In this document: in pieces, positions 20,223 through 29,022 of the stretch
Layout: each line of letters begins with the position of its first letter
Position numbering within the stretch: the stretch's first letter is position 1
Assembly: GCF_012910905.1 (NCBI RefSeq)
Contig: NZ_WTVN01000004.1
Span: forward strand, 1-64,000
Direction of reading: 5' to 3'
Length of the DNA stretch: 64,000 nucleotides
From: Aromatoleum toluvorans
GTDB lineage: Bacteria; Pseudomonadota; Gammaproteobacteria; Burkholderiales; Rhodocyclaceae
Notes under the pieces: generated by a model
The model's database searches: none
Told to the model about the DNA's origin: nothing
What the model saw: only the letters and a program-made list of their open reading frames with translations
Translations under genes and position numbers: made by a program

Positions 20223-21058
20223 ATTTTGCCGAAACCTACCTCGCACAACTCGAACGCTTCGCCGCGCGCGGGCCCCTGCCGCGGGTGCGTGCGCTGCATC
20301 TGCCACCAGCCGGGGACGCGCCCTTGCCCGGTGATCGTGGCGAATTCTGTGCGCTGGAACTCGATGACGGCTCGCTGGGGCTGTCGTACGTGCTGCTCGA
20401 CGACACGCTGGAACGCATGCGCGAAGGGGAGGGCGGCTTTGCGCTCGCGGGCGCCGATGCGCTCGACCTCGCGCGGGCCTACGCGAAGGGCAGCGGCATC
20501 CGGCGTACGCTCGGCTTCGCCGCCGCGAATGCGCTGACGCGCTGCTTTTTCGACCGCGCCGGCTACCGGCCGGATACCAGCGCCGATTCGATCGGCGGAC
20601 TGGACCCGCAGCCGGGCGAGCGCATCGGCATGATCGGGCTGTTCACGCCCCTCCTCGGCCGCATCCTGAAGTCCGGCGCCGAGCTCACGGTCGTCGAGCT
20701 CAAGGCGGAACTCGCGGGTGACCGGGACGGCTACCGCGTGACGCTCGACCCGGCGGAGCTGACGGGTTGTGGCAAGGTGCTGTCGACCAGCACGCTGCTG
20801 CTCAACGACACCCTCGACCACATGCTGGGCTTCTGCCGCGACGCGCGCTGGTTCGCGATGATCGGACCGAGCGCGGGTTGCCTGCCGGATGCCTTGTTCG
20901 CCCGTGGGGTGACGCTCGTGGGCGGGACCTGGGTGCATGAGCCGGAGGGCTTCGTCGATGCGCTGCGCAGCGGGCGCGAGCGCGGCGACTACGCGCGCAA
21001 GTGTGCCATCGCGGCGGACGCGTATCCGGGCTTCGAGGCGCTGCTCGCGAGGATCTAG
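20219..21058 (+). CDS. DUF364/DUF4213 domain protein
   Basis: A 279-residue protein with an N-terminal DUF4213-like part and a C-terminal Rossmann-like DUF364 part. The latter is recognisable from VGMIGLF-like GMIGLFTPLL, a STSTLLLNDTLDHML block and IGPSAGCLPD. Members are often encoded near metal or anaerobic functions, but no activity is established. It is translationally coupled to viaA (4-bp overlap), so it is probably co-expressed with the RavA-ViaA pair. It converges with the LysR gene, overlapping it by 4 bp. Confidence 0.75.
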   Translation: MNFAETYLAQLERFAARGPLPRVRALHLPPAGDAPLPGDRGEFCALELDDGSLGLSYVLLDDTLERMREGEGGFALAGADALDLARAYAKGSGIRRTLGFAAANALTRCFFDRAGYRPDTSADSIGGLDPQPGERIGMIGLFTPLLGRILKSGAELTVVELKAELAGDRDGYRVTLDPAELTGCGKVLSTSTLLLNDTLDHMLGFCRDARWFAMIGPSAGCLPDALFARGVTLVGGTWVHEPEGFVDALRSGRERGDYARKCAIAADAYPGFEALLARI

Positions 21059-21981
21059 GTCGCTTCGGCAGGCGTCGGGCGGGTGCCGGCCTCCGACATC
21101 AGCTCCGCGATCAGGCCCCGCAGCCAGCGATTGCCCGGGTCGTGGTGGAAGCGCGCGTGCCAGTGCTGCTTGATCGTGTACTCGGGTAGCGGGAAGGGGA
21201 CGGGCAGGACGCTGAAGTCGCCGCGTCCGCGCAGCAGTTCGCCCAGCCGGCGCGGCACGACCATCAGCAGGTCGGTGTGCTCGACGACGAAGGCGGCGCC
21301 GAGGAAGTTGGGGATGTCGAGCACGATGCGGCGCTTGATGTCCTGGCGGGCGATCTCCTGCTCGATGACGTGGTGGCCGGTGCCGCTGGTGCCGAACACC
21401 GCATGGTCTTCGGCCTGGAACTGTTCCAGCGTCAATCCGCCGTGGATGCGGGGGTGGTCGGCGCTGGCGAGACACACGTAGTGCTGGCGGAACAGCGCCT
21501 GCTGGTAGAAGCCGGCCTCCAGGCCCGGAATGAAGCCGACCGCGAGATCGGCTTCGCCCGACTCGAGCTTGCGTCCGGTGTCGTCGTCCAGCGGGGCGAT
21601 CTCGATGCGGATGCCCGGCGCCGTCGCGCGCAGCGTGCCCCACAGGCGCGGCAGCAGCACGAGATGGGTGATGTCCGTCATGCACACGCGGAAGCTCCGC
21701 TCCGATGCGGCCGGGTCGAAGGTGCTGCGATGGCCGAGGGCGGCGTCGAGGGCGTCGAGCGCCTTGCGGATCGGCTGCACCAGCTCGTCGGCGAGCGGGG
21801 TGGGTTCCATGCCTTTCGACGTGCGCACGAACAGGGGATCCGCGAAGTGCTCGCGCAGTTTGCCGAGCGCGATGCTGACGGCGGGCTGGCCGAGTTCCAG
21901 CAGGTCGGCGGCACGGCTCACGCTGCGGGTCCTGTGGATGGCGTCGAAGACTTGCAGCAAGCGAAGGTCGGGGGGGCTCAT
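21055..21981 (-). CDS. LysR-family regulator of the gentisate operon
   Basis: A transcription factor of 308 residues. The N-terminal helix-turn-helix (DLRLLQVFDAIHRTRSVSRAA) and long effector domain resemble the NahR/LinR branch of LysR proteins that sense aromatic acids. It is transcribed away from the gentisate dioxygenase gene across about 170 bp containing palindromic sites, the standard layout of a LysR regulator and its target. The inducer, probably gentisate or 3-hydroxybenzoate, is inferred from context only. Confidence 0.88.
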   Translation of the reverse strand: MSPPDLRLLQVFDAIHRTRSVSRAADLLELGQPAVSIALGKLREHFADPLFVRTSKGMEPTPLADELVQPIRKALDALDAALGHRSTFDPAASERSFRVCMTDITHLVLLPRLWGTLRATAPGIRIEIAPLDDDTGRKLESGEADLAVGFIPGLEAGFYQQALFRQHYVCLASADHPRIHGGLTLEQFQAEDHAVFGTSGTGHHVIEQEIARQDIKRRIVLDIPNFLGAAFVVEHTDLLMVVPRRLGELLRGRGDFSVLPVPFPLPEYTIKQHWHARFHHDPGNRWLRGLIAELMSEAGTRPTPAEAT

Positions 21982-22040
21982 CGCGCGATCAATATTCGAA
22001 ATTCGAATTCACATTATTTCACGCATTGCCTCGACGGAAT

Positions 22041-22058
22041 ATTTATCGATCGATAAAT
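22041..22058. promoter_or_regulatory. 18-bp palindromic operator in the LysR/gentisate divergent promoter
   Basis: ATTTATCGATCGATAAAT is a perfect palindrome midway between the divergent LysR gene and gentisate dioxygenase gene, in an AT-rich stretch. A second symmetric segment (TTCGAAATTCGAA) lies near 21995, close to the regulator's start. LysR-type regulators bind such dyads. The symmetry is seen; the binding is inferred. Confidence 0.65.
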
Positions 22059-22150
22059 TGCGCTCCATCACAACGAATCGCTGCCCGCCTTGATCTGGCG
22101 CAAAGGTTTTTCACCTGAACGGCAGCGATATCCCGATGGAGGAGTCAGGA

Positions 22151-23188
22151 ATGCAGGAACTTGGTCGTCTCGATGATCTGCCGCTCGCCTACCGCGAGTC
22201 CCTTGGTGCGCAGAACCTGGTGCCGCTGTGGCCCAGCCTGCGCGCGGTGCTGCCCCCGGGCACGCCTTCCCGCCGCACCAAGCCCGTGATGTGGTCCTAC
22301 GAGGCGCTGCGCCCGCTGCTGATGCAGGCCGGCGAGCTGACCCCGATCGAGAAGGCGGAGCGCCGCGTGCTGGTGCTCGCGAACCCCGGTCACGGCCTCG
22401 AGAAGATGCAGGCGAGCGCGGCGATGTACCTCGGCATGCAGCTGCTGCTGCCGGGCGAGTGGGCGCCGTCGCACAAGCATACCCCGAACGCCGTGCGCAT
22501 GATCGTGGAAGGCGAGGGCGCCTATACGACCGTCGATGGCGAGAAGTGCCCGATGAGCCGCGGCGACCTGATCCTGACGCCGACCGGGCTGTGGCACGAG
22601 CACGGCCACGACGGCAAGGACCCGGTGGTGTGGCTCGACGTGCTGGATCTGCCGCTCGTCTATTACACGGAAACCTCCTACGCCGTCGAAGGCAAGGAGC
22701 AGGCGGTGATCGGCACGTGCCTGGAGCGCAGCTACGCCCGCGGCGTCGTGCCCTCGCCGGTGTTCTCGCGTGGCAGCTCGCGCCAGTACCCGATGCTGCG
22801 CTACCCCTGGGCCGACGCCCGCGCCGCGCTGCTGAGCCTGGCGGAAACCCAGCCCGCCATCGAGGCCGTGCAGGTCGCCTACGTAAATCCCGAGAACGGC
22901 GGCGACTGCCAGAACATCCTCGGCTTCTCGGCGCTGATGCTGCGCCCGGGCGAGACGCTGAACCTGCCCGCGCGTTCGCCGGCAATGGTGTTCCACCTGA
23001 TCGAGGGCGGTGCCGAAGTGGCGGTCGAGGACCAGTCCTTCACGCTGTCGCCGGCCGACACCTGCTGCGCCCCCGGCTACACCCCCGTGACGCTGAAGAA
23101 CCGCTCGGCGAGCGAGCCGGCCTTCATCTTCGTCGCCGACGAGAGCCCGCTGCACAAGAAGCTCGGCGTGTACGAAGTGCGTGCCTGA
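22151..23188 (+). CDS. Gentisate 1,2-dioxygenase
   Basis: A non-haem Fe(II) ring-cleavage enzyme converting gentisate to maleylpyruvate. It is a bicupin protein of 345 residues. The N-terminal cupin has H108 and H110 (SHKHTPNAVRMIVEGEG) and H149 (TPTGLWHEHGHDG) as probable iron ligands. The second cupin spans about 255-335. The start at 22151 has GGAGG upstream. It is first of four catabolic genes and divergent from the LysR regulator. Confidence 0.95.
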   Translation: MQELGRLDDLPLAYRESLGAQNLVPLWPSLRAVLPPGTPSRRTKPVMWSYEALRPLLMQAGELTPIEKAERRVLVLANPGHGLEKMQASAAMYLGMQLLLPGEWAPSHKHTPNAVRMIVEGEGAYTTVDGEKCPMSRGDLILTPTGLWHEHGHDGKDPVVWLDVLDLPLVYYTETSYAVEGKEQAVIGTCLERSYARGVVPSPVFSRGSSRQYPMLRYPWADARAALLSLAETQPAIEAVQVAYVNPENGGDCQNILGFSALMLRPGETLNLPARSPAMVFHLIEGGAEVAVEDQSFTLSPADTCCAPGYTPVTLKNRSASEPAFIFVADESPLHKKLGVYEVRA

Positions 23189-23221
23189 TCGCCGAATCAT
23201 AACGACCCACAGAGAACCGAC

Positions 23222-23932
23222 ATGTCCGAAGCCCAATACCTGTTCCCGCCGTCGCCGGTGTATTCGCTGCCGGTGCGCGGCATCGAGTCCCGCTATCCGG
23301 TCAAGCGCATCTTCTGCGTCGGCCGCAACTACCACGCCCACGCCGTCGAGATGGGCCGCCCGGTCGACAAGGCCACCGCTCAGCCCTTCTACTTCACGAA
23401 GGCTGCCTCGACGCTGGTCCAGTCCGGCGCCACCGTGCCGTACCCGACCGGCACCTCGAACTACCACTACGAGATGGAGCTGGTGGTCGCGATCGGCGCG
23501 CCGGGCTTCCGCGTCGCCGAGGCCGATGCCGAAAAGCTGGTCTACGGCTACGCTGCGGGCCTCGACATGACGCGCCGCGACCTGCAGCTGGTGGCGCGCG
23601 AGCAGGGCCGTCCGTGGGATCTGGGCAAGGACTTCGAACTGTCGGCGGTGTGCACCGAGATCGTGCCGATCGGCGATCTGGGCGTGCTGACGACGGGCGC
23701 GATCAACCTGCAGGTCAATGGCGAGACGCGCCAGACCGCCGACCTGTCGCAGCTGATCTGGAGCATCCCCGAGCTGATCGCCGACCTGTCGAAGTTCTAT
23801 CACCTCGAGCCGGGCGACCTGATCTTCACCGGCACGCCGGAAGGTGTCGGCGCGGTGAAGAGCGGTGACCGCATCACCGGCCACGTCGATCGCGTCGGCG
23901 ACATCGAACTGACGATCGGCGCAGCCGAATGA
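23222..23932 (+). CDS. Fumarylpyruvate hydrolase (FAH family)
   Basis: Hydrolyses fumarylpyruvate to fumarate and pyruvate, the last step of the gentisate pathway. The 236-residue product has the family start [16 protein letters not shown], metal-binding acidic residues in YHYEMELVV, and the C-terminal [15 protein letters not shown]. It lies 33 bp after the dioxygenase gene. FAH-family proteins include several hydrolases, but the context with isomerase and dioxygenase makes this assignment firm. Confidence 0.93.
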   Translation: MSEAQYLFPPSPVYSLPVRGIESRYPVKRIFCVGRNYHAHAVEMGRPVDKATAQPFYFTKAASTLVQSGATVPYPTGTSNYHYEMELVVAIGAPGFRVAEADAEKLVYGYAAGLDMTRRDLQLVAREQGRPWDLGKDFELSAVCTEIVPIGDLGVLTTGAINLQVNGETRQTADLSQLIWSIPELIADLSKFYHLEPGDLIFTGTPEGVGAVKSGDRITGHVDRVGDIELTIGAAE

Positions 23933-23940
23933 CATCCTTC

Positions 23941-23962
23941 GGCGGAGCCGGCAGGCTCCGCC
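23941..23962 (+). terminator. Intercistronic stem-loop
   Basis: GGCGGAGCC, the loop GGCA, and the exact complement form a 9-bp hairpin 8 bp after the fumarylpyruvate hydrolase stop. There is no T-run, so it probably acts in mRNA processing or partial attenuation within the operon. Confidence 0.5.
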
Positions 23963-23990
23963 GCCCCTGAACGACCTGGAGGAGACACAC

Positions 23991-25184
23991 ATGACCGAGC
24001 AACTTCCCGTAATCGTCGCCGGCGGCGGCATCGGCGGCCTCGCAGCCGCACTCGCGCTGGTGCGCCAGGGCTTCCGCGTGCTGGTGCTGGAGCAGGCCGC
24101 CGAGATCGGCGAGATCGGCGCCGGCATCCAGCTGGGCCCCAACGCCTTCCACGCCTTCGACGCGCTGGGCGTCGGCGAGAAGGCCCGCGGCCGTGCGGTG
24201 TATACCGACGAGATGGTGATGCACGACGCGCTCGACGAGACCCTCGTCGGCCGCATCCCGACCGGCGAAGCTTTCCGCAAGCGTTTCGGCAACCCCTACG
24301 CGGTGATCCACCGTGTGGACGTGCACCTGTCGCTGCTCGAAGGCGCGCAGGAAACGGGCCGTGTCGAATTCAAGACCTCGACCCGCGTCGAGCGCATCGA
24401 GCAGGACGCGACCGGCGTCATCGTGCATGACCAGAACGGCAACGCCTTCCGCGGCGTCGCGCTGATCGGTGCCGACGGCGTGAAGTCGGTCGTGCGCACG
24501 CAGTACGTCAATGACGCGGCGCGTGTCACCGGCCACGTCGTGTACCGCGCCGTGATCGACAAGAAGGACTTCCCCGAGAACCTGCAGTGGAACGCCGCGA
24601 GCATCTGGGTCGGCCCCAACTGCCACCTCGTGCATTACCCGCTGCGCGGCGGCGAGCAGTACAACATCGTCGTGACCTTCCACAGCCGCGACAAGGAAGA
24701 GTGGGGCGTCACCGAAGGCAGCCGCGAGGAAGTGCAGAGCTACTTCCAGGGCATCTGCCCGAAGGCGCGCCAACTGATCGAGCTGCCGAAGAGCTGGAAG
24801 CGCTGGGCGACCGCCGACCGCGAGCCGATCGGCCAGTGGTCCTTCGGCCGCGCGACGCTCTTGGGCGACGCCGCGCACCCGACGACGCAGTACATGGCGC
24901 AGGGCGCGTGCATGGCGCTGGAAGACGCCGTGACCCTGGGCGAGGCGCTGCGCGTCAATGGCAACGACTTCGAGAAGGCTTTCGACCTGTACCAGCGTTC
25001 GCGCATCGCCCGCACCGCGCGCATCGTGCTGTCGTCGCGCGAGATGGGCCGCATCTACCACGCCAAGGGCGTCGAGCGCCTGGTGCGCAACGACCTGTGG
25101 AAGGGCCGCACGCCGGAGCGCTTCTACGACGCGATGGAGTGGCTGTACGGCTGGAACGTCGACAACTGCCTCGCGAAGGACTGA
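23991..25184 (+). CDS. 3-Hydroxybenzoate 6-monooxygenase
   Basis: An FAD- and NADH-dependent flavoprotein hydroxylase that makes gentisate from 3-hydroxybenzoate. The product is 397 residues, with the FAD-binding GGGIGG at 11-16 and an acidic residue ending the second strand (VLVLEQA). The GD motif LLGDAAHP lies near residue 290. The closest recognisable relatives are 3-hydroxybenzoate 6-hydroxylases rather than salicylate 5-hydroxylases, which are multicomponent. A GGAGGAG ribosome site precedes the ATG, and the isomerase gene follows 5 bp downstream. Confidence 0.92.
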   Translation: MTEQLPVIVAGGGIGGLAAALALVRQGFRVLVLEQAAEIGEIGAGIQLGPNAFHAFDALGVGEKARGRAVYTDEMVMHDALDETLVGRIPTGEAFRKRFGNPYAVIHRVDVHLSLLEGAQETGRVEFKTSTRVERIEQDATGVIVHDQNGNAFRGVALIGADGVKSVVRTQYVNDAARVTGHVVYRAVIDKKDFPENLQWNAASIWVGPNCHLVHYPLRGGEQYNIVVTFHSRDKEEWGVTEGSREEVQSYFQGICPKARQLIELPKSWKRWATADREPIGQWSFGRATLLGDAAHPTTQYMAQGACMALEDAVTLGEALRVNGNDFEKAFDLYQRSRIARTARIVLSSREMGRIYHAKGVERLVRNDLWKGRTPERFYDAMEWLYGWNVDNCLAKD

Positions 25185-25189
25185 GCGCG

Positions 25190-25846
25190 ATGAAGCTCTA
25201 CAACTTCTTCCGCAGCGGCACCTCGCATCGTCTCAGGATCGCGCTGAACCTGAAGGGCATCGCGTACGAGTACGTGGCGGTGGACCTGCGCACCGAGGAG
25301 CACCTCGGTGCTGCCTTCAAGGCGGTGAATCCGCAGGCGCTGGTGCCGGCGCTGATGACCGGGCCAACTGAGGGCGACCTGACCCTGATCCAGTCGCCGG
25401 CGATCATCGAGTGGTTGGAGGAGCGTCATCCGGCGCCCGCGCTGTTGCCCGCGAACGCCGCCGACCGCGCCCGCGTGCGCGCGCTCGCGGCCATCGTCGG
25501 CTGCGACATCCACCCGATCAACAACCGCCGCATCCTTGAATACCTGAGGAAGACGCTGGGCTGCGACGAGGCGGCGGTGCAGGCGTGGTGCGCGACGTGG
25601 ATCACGGCCGGTTTCGACGCGCTCGAAGCGCTACTCGCGGCCGACAAGTCGCGCGGTTCGTTCTGCTTCGGCAACGCGCCGACGCTCGCCGACGTGTACC
25701 TGATCCCGCAGGTCGAGAGCGCGCGCCGCTTCAACGTCGATCTGACGCCGTATCCGAACATCGTCGCGATCGACCGCGCCTGCAACGAGCTCGACGCCTT
25801 CCGCCGCGCGGCGCCTGCCGTGCAGCCGGACGCGCCGAAAGCGTAA
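25190..25846 (+). CDS. Maleylpyruvate isomerase (zeta-class GST family)
   Basis: Isomerises maleylpyruvate to fumarylpyruvate. The product is 218 residues with a thioredoxin-like N-terminal half, including the zeta-class motif FFRSGTSHRLRIALNLKG. The conserved IIEWLEE lies near residue 70 and a helical C-terminal half follows. The start at 25190 lies 5 bp after the hydroxylase stop. It completes the set needed to take 3-hydroxybenzoate to fumarate and pyruvate. Confidence 0.93.
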   Translation: MKLYNFFRSGTSHRLRIALNLKGIAYEYVAVDLRTEEHLGAAFKAVNPQALVPALMTGPTEGDLTLIQSPAIIEWLEERHPAPALLPANAADRARVRALAAIVGCDIHPINNRRILEYLRKTLGCDEAAVQAWCATWITAGFDALEALLAADKSRGSFCFGNAPTLADVYLIPQVESARRFNVDLTPYPNIVAIDRACNELDAFRRAAPAVQPDAPKA

Positions 25847-25916
25847 TCACAAGATCCAGAAGAAGTCGGGGGCGAAATGCCCTCGACACCCCCTAAGAGA
25901 GATGAGGAGATCAAAC

Positions 25917-27080
25917 ATGGCATTCAGGAAATCCGTCGTTGCGATCGTTGCTGCCCTGGCCGCTATCCCGGCGCTCGCCGCCGAGCCGCTCAAGGTCGGC
26001 ATGGTGCTGCCGATGTCCGGCCCCTTCGCCGCCTACGGCAAGCAGATCGAGAACGGTGCGCGCCTGTACCTGAAGCAGAACAATGACACGCTGGCGGGCC
26101 GCAAGGTCGAGCTGATCATCAAGGACGACACGGGCGTCGCGCCCGAGATCAGCAAGCGCGCGGCGCAGGAGCTGGTCGTCAAGGACAAGGTCGACATCCT
26201 CGCCGGCTTCGGCCTCACGCCGTCCGCCTTCGCCGCCGCGCCGGTGTCGAAGGAAGCGAAGAAGCCGATGATCGTGATGAACGCCGCCGCCTCCGCGGTG
26301 ACGACGAAGTCCGATTACATCCTGCGCGTGTCCCACACGCTGCCGCAGATCACCGCGCCGGTGGCCGAGTGGGCGGCGAAGAACAAGATCCGCAAGGTGT
26401 ATACGCTGGTCGCGGACTACGGTCCGGGCCAGGATGCCGAGGCGCAGTTCAAGAAGACCTTCACCGCCGCCGGCGGCGAGATCGTGGGCGAAGTGCGCAC
26501 GCCGGTGAAGAACCCCGACTTCGCGCCCTTCCTGCAGAAGATCAAGGACGTGAAGCCCGACGCGGTCTTCCTCTTCGTGCCGCCAGGCGAGCAGACGGTG
26601 GCCTTCATGAAGGGTTTTGCGGAGCGCGACCTCGCGAAGGCCGGCATCCGCGTGATCGCGACCGGCGACCTGACCGAGGAGGACATCCTCGACGCGGTCG
26701 GCGACAACGCGCTGGGCATCGTCAATTCGCTGCAGTACTCCGAGGTGCATGACTCGCCGGAGAACAAGGCCTACGTGCAGGCCTACTACAAGGCCTATCC
26801 GAAGGACCGCCCGAACTACATGTCGGTGAGCGGCTACGACGGCATGCAGCTGATCGCGAAGACGCTGGAGAAGACCGGCGGCGACGCGAGCGGCGACAAG
26901 TTCGTCGCGGCGGCCAAGGGCATGAGCTGGGTCAGCCCGCGCGGCAAGATCGCCATCGACGCGCAGACGCGCGACATCGTGCAGACGATCTACATCCGCA
27001 AGGTCGAGAAGGTCGCCGGCAAGCTGCAGAACGTCGAATTCGACAAGATCGCGGACCTGCGCGATCCGGGCAAGCAGTAA
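25917..27080 (+). CDS. Branched-chain amino acid-type ABC transporter, substrate-binding protein
   Basis: A periplasmic binding protein of 387 residues with a signal peptide (AIPALAA, cleavage near 22). It has the type I fold features of LivK-like proteins (VGMVLPMSGPFAAYGKQIENGA). GAGGAG precedes the ATG at 25917. It follows the gentisate enzyme genes, so the ligand is more likely an aromatic acid such as 3-hydroxybenzoate than an amino acid. A strong stem-loop follows, as is usual for highly expressed binding-protein genes. Confidence 0.9.
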   Translation: MAFRKSVVAIVAALAAIPALAAEPLKVGMVLPMSGPFAAYGKQIENGARLYLKQNNDTLAGRKVELIIKDDTGVAPEISKRAAQELVVKDKVDILAGFGLTPSAFAAAPVSKEAKKPMIVMNAAASAVTTKSDYILRVSHTLPQITAPVAEWAAKNKIRKVYTLVADYGPGQDAEAQFKKTFTAAGGEIVGEVRTPVKNPDFAPFLQKIKDVKPDAVFLFVPPGEQTVAFMKGFAERDLAKAGIRVIATGDLTEEDILDAVGDNALGIVNSLQYSEVHDSPENKAYVQAYYKAYPKDRPNYMSVSGYDGMQLIAKTLEKTGGDASGDKFVAAAKGMSWVSPRGKIAIDAQTRDIVQTIYIRKVEKVAGKLQNVEFDKIADLRDPGKQ

Positions 27081-27087
27081 GTACCCG

Positions 27088-27116
27088 GCGGGGGAGGGCG
27101 CGACGCCTTCCCCCGC
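27088..27116 (+). terminator. Stem-loop after the binding-protein gene
   Basis: A 13-bp GC-rich hairpin with one G-U pair and a 3-base loop starts 8 bp after the stop. Such hairpins keep binding-protein mRNA more abundant than the permease mRNA. No T-run is present. Confidence 0.6.
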
Positions 27117-27155
27117 GGCTCGAATTCCACGGAAACACCGCAACAGGAGACTCCC

Positions 27156-28013
27156 ATGACCGTCATTTTCGACGGCATCGCCTCGGGGATGTTGCTGTTC
27201 CTGATCAGCGTCGGCCTCTCGGTCACGCTCGGTCTGATGAACTTCGTCAACCTCGCCCATGGTGCCTTCGCGATGCTGGGCGGCTACGTCTGCGTGACGC
27301 TGCTCAACCGCGCCGGCGTGCCTTTCCTCGCCTCGCTGCCCGTCGCCGCGCTGGCGACCGCGCTCGCCGGCGTCGTGCTCGAGCGCACGCTGTACCGCCG
27401 CCTGTACGCCGCCACCCACCTCGACCAGGTGCTGTTCTCGATCGGCCTGGTGTTCATGTCGATCGCCGGCGCGCACTACTTCTTCGGCGCGCAGCAGCAG
27501 CCGATGGTGCTGCCGGAGTTCCTGCAGGGGCAGTTCAACCTGCCGGGGCTCGACATCGGCATCTACCGCCTGTTCCTCGTCGTGCTGAGCCTCGCCATCG
27601 CATACGGCCTCAACCGCCTCGTGCGCGGCACGCGCTTCGGCGCGCAGCTGCGCGCGGCGGTCGACAACCCGCGCGCCGCGCGCGGCGTCGGCATCAACGT
27701 CGAACGGATCTTCACGCTGACCTTCGCGCTCGGTACCGCGCTCGCGGGCCTGGGCGGTGCGCTCGGCGTCGAGATGCTGGGCTTGGATCCGAGCTTCCCG
27801 GTCAAGTACATCGTGTACTTCCTGATCGTCGTCGCGGTCGGCGGCAGCGGCAACATCATGGGCTCGCTCGTCGCGTCGCTGATCCTCGGTGTCGTCGACG
27901 TCGCCGGCAAGTACTACGTGCCGCAGATCGGCGCCTTCGTGATCTACGCGGTCATGGTCGTGATGCTGATCGTCCGCCCGCAAGGCCTGTTCGGCCGCCG
28001 CGCCGCCCGCTAA
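27156..28013 (+). CDS. ABC transporter permease, LivH type
   Basis: An inner-membrane permease of 285 residues with about eight hydrophobic helices. It has the LivH signature NFVNLAHGAFAMLGGYVCV near residue 30 and a conserved GSGNIMGSLVASLILG loop near the C-terminus. It forms the transmembrane pore with the LivM-type protein encoded 10 bp downstream. Context places it in aromatic acid uptake. Confidence 0.93.
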   Translation: MTVIFDGIASGMLLFLISVGLSVTLGLMNFVNLAHGAFAMLGGYVCVTLLNRAGVPFLASLPVAALATALAGVVLERTLYRRLYAATHLDQVLFSIGLVFMSIAGAHYFFGAQQQPMVLPEFLQGQFNLPGLDIGIYRLFLVVLSLAIAYGLNRLVRGTRFGAQLRAAVDNPRAARGVGINVERIFTLTFALGTALAGLGGALGVEMLGLDPSFPVKYIVYFLIVVAVGGSGNIMGSLVASLILGVVDVAGKYYVPQIGAFVIYAVMVVMLIVRPQGLFGRRAAR

Positions 28014-28023
28014 GGAGACTTCC

Positions 28024-29022
28024 ATGCAAGCCACCCTCGCCCTGGACCTCGCGCCCATCGCGCGCGCGGACCGCTGGCGGCCGGCCGAACTCGCGTTCTG
28101 GCTGATCCCCGTTGCGGCCTACTTCATCTTCCCCGAAAACCTCGTGCTGCTGACGCAGATCGCGATCACCGCGCTGTTCTGCCTGTCGCTCGACCTGATC
28201 CTCGGCTACGCCGGCATCGTCTCGCTCGGCCACGCGGCCTTCTTCGGCCTGGGTGCCTATGCGGCCGGCCTGCTCGCCGCGCACGGCTATGGCGACCCGC
28301 TGATCGGGCTCGCCGTCGCGGCCGTCGTAACCGCCGTGCTCGGCTACGTCACGAGCTTCCTCGTGCTGCGCGGCGCCGACCTCACCCGGCTGATGGTCAC
28401 GCTCGGCGTTTCGATGATGTTGTACGAGATCGCCAACAAGCTCACCGACATCACCGGCGGCGTCGACGGCCTGCAGGGCATGGAAGTGTTGCCCGTGCTC
28501 GGGCAGTTCGAGTTCGACCTCTACGGCAAGACCGCCTACTGGTACGCCGTCGCGGTGCTCTTCGTGCTGTTCTGGGTCGCCCGCAAGCTCGTGCATAGCC
28601 CCTTCGGCCTGAGCCTGAAAGGCATCCGCCTCAACGTCGGGCGCATGCCCGCACTCGGCGCGCCGGTGAACGGCCGCCTGTCGACGGTCTACACGATCGG
28701 CGCCGCCTATGCCGGCATCGCAGGCGCCTTGCTCGCGCAGACGACGCAGTTCGTCGCGCTGGACGTGCTCGCCTTCAACCGCTCCGCCGAGCTGCTGCTG
28801 ATCCTCGTGCTCGGCGGCTCCGGCAGCCTCTACGGCGCGCTGCTCGGCACCATCGTCTTCATGTCGGCGCACCATCTGCTGTCCGACCTCAACCCGCAGT
28901 ACTGGCAGTTCTGGCTCGGCGCGCTGCTTGTCGTGATCGTGCTGTTCGCGCGCGACGGCGTAATGGGTGGACTGAGGGGCGTCCAGCGTCGCCTCGATGC
29001 GGCCTTCGGGAGGACCAAGTAA
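28024..29022 (+). CDS. ABC transporter permease, LivM type
   Basis: The second permease, 332 residues. The LivM features are GYAGIVSLGHAAFFGLGAYAAG near residue 60 and LVLGGSGSLYGALLG near 265. The stop overlaps the start of the LivG-type ATPase gene by 1 bp. A GGAGAC ribosome site precedes the ATG. Confidence 0.93.
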   Translation: MQATLALDLAPIARADRWRPAELAFWLIPVAAYFIFPENLVLLTQIAITALFCLSLDLILGYAGIVSLGHAAFFGLGAYAAGLLAAHGYGDPLIGLAVAAVVTAVLGYVTSFLVLRGADLTRLMVTLGVSMMLYEIANKLTDITGGVDGLQGMEVLPVLGQFEFDLYGKTAYWYAVAVLFVLFWVARKLVHSPFGLSLKGIRLNVGRMPALGAPVNGRLSTVYTIGAAYAGIAGALLAQTTQFVALDVLAFNRSAELLLILVLGGSGSLYGALLGTIVFMSAHHLLSDLNPQYWQFWLGALLVVIVLFARDGVMGGLRGVQRRLDAAFGRTK

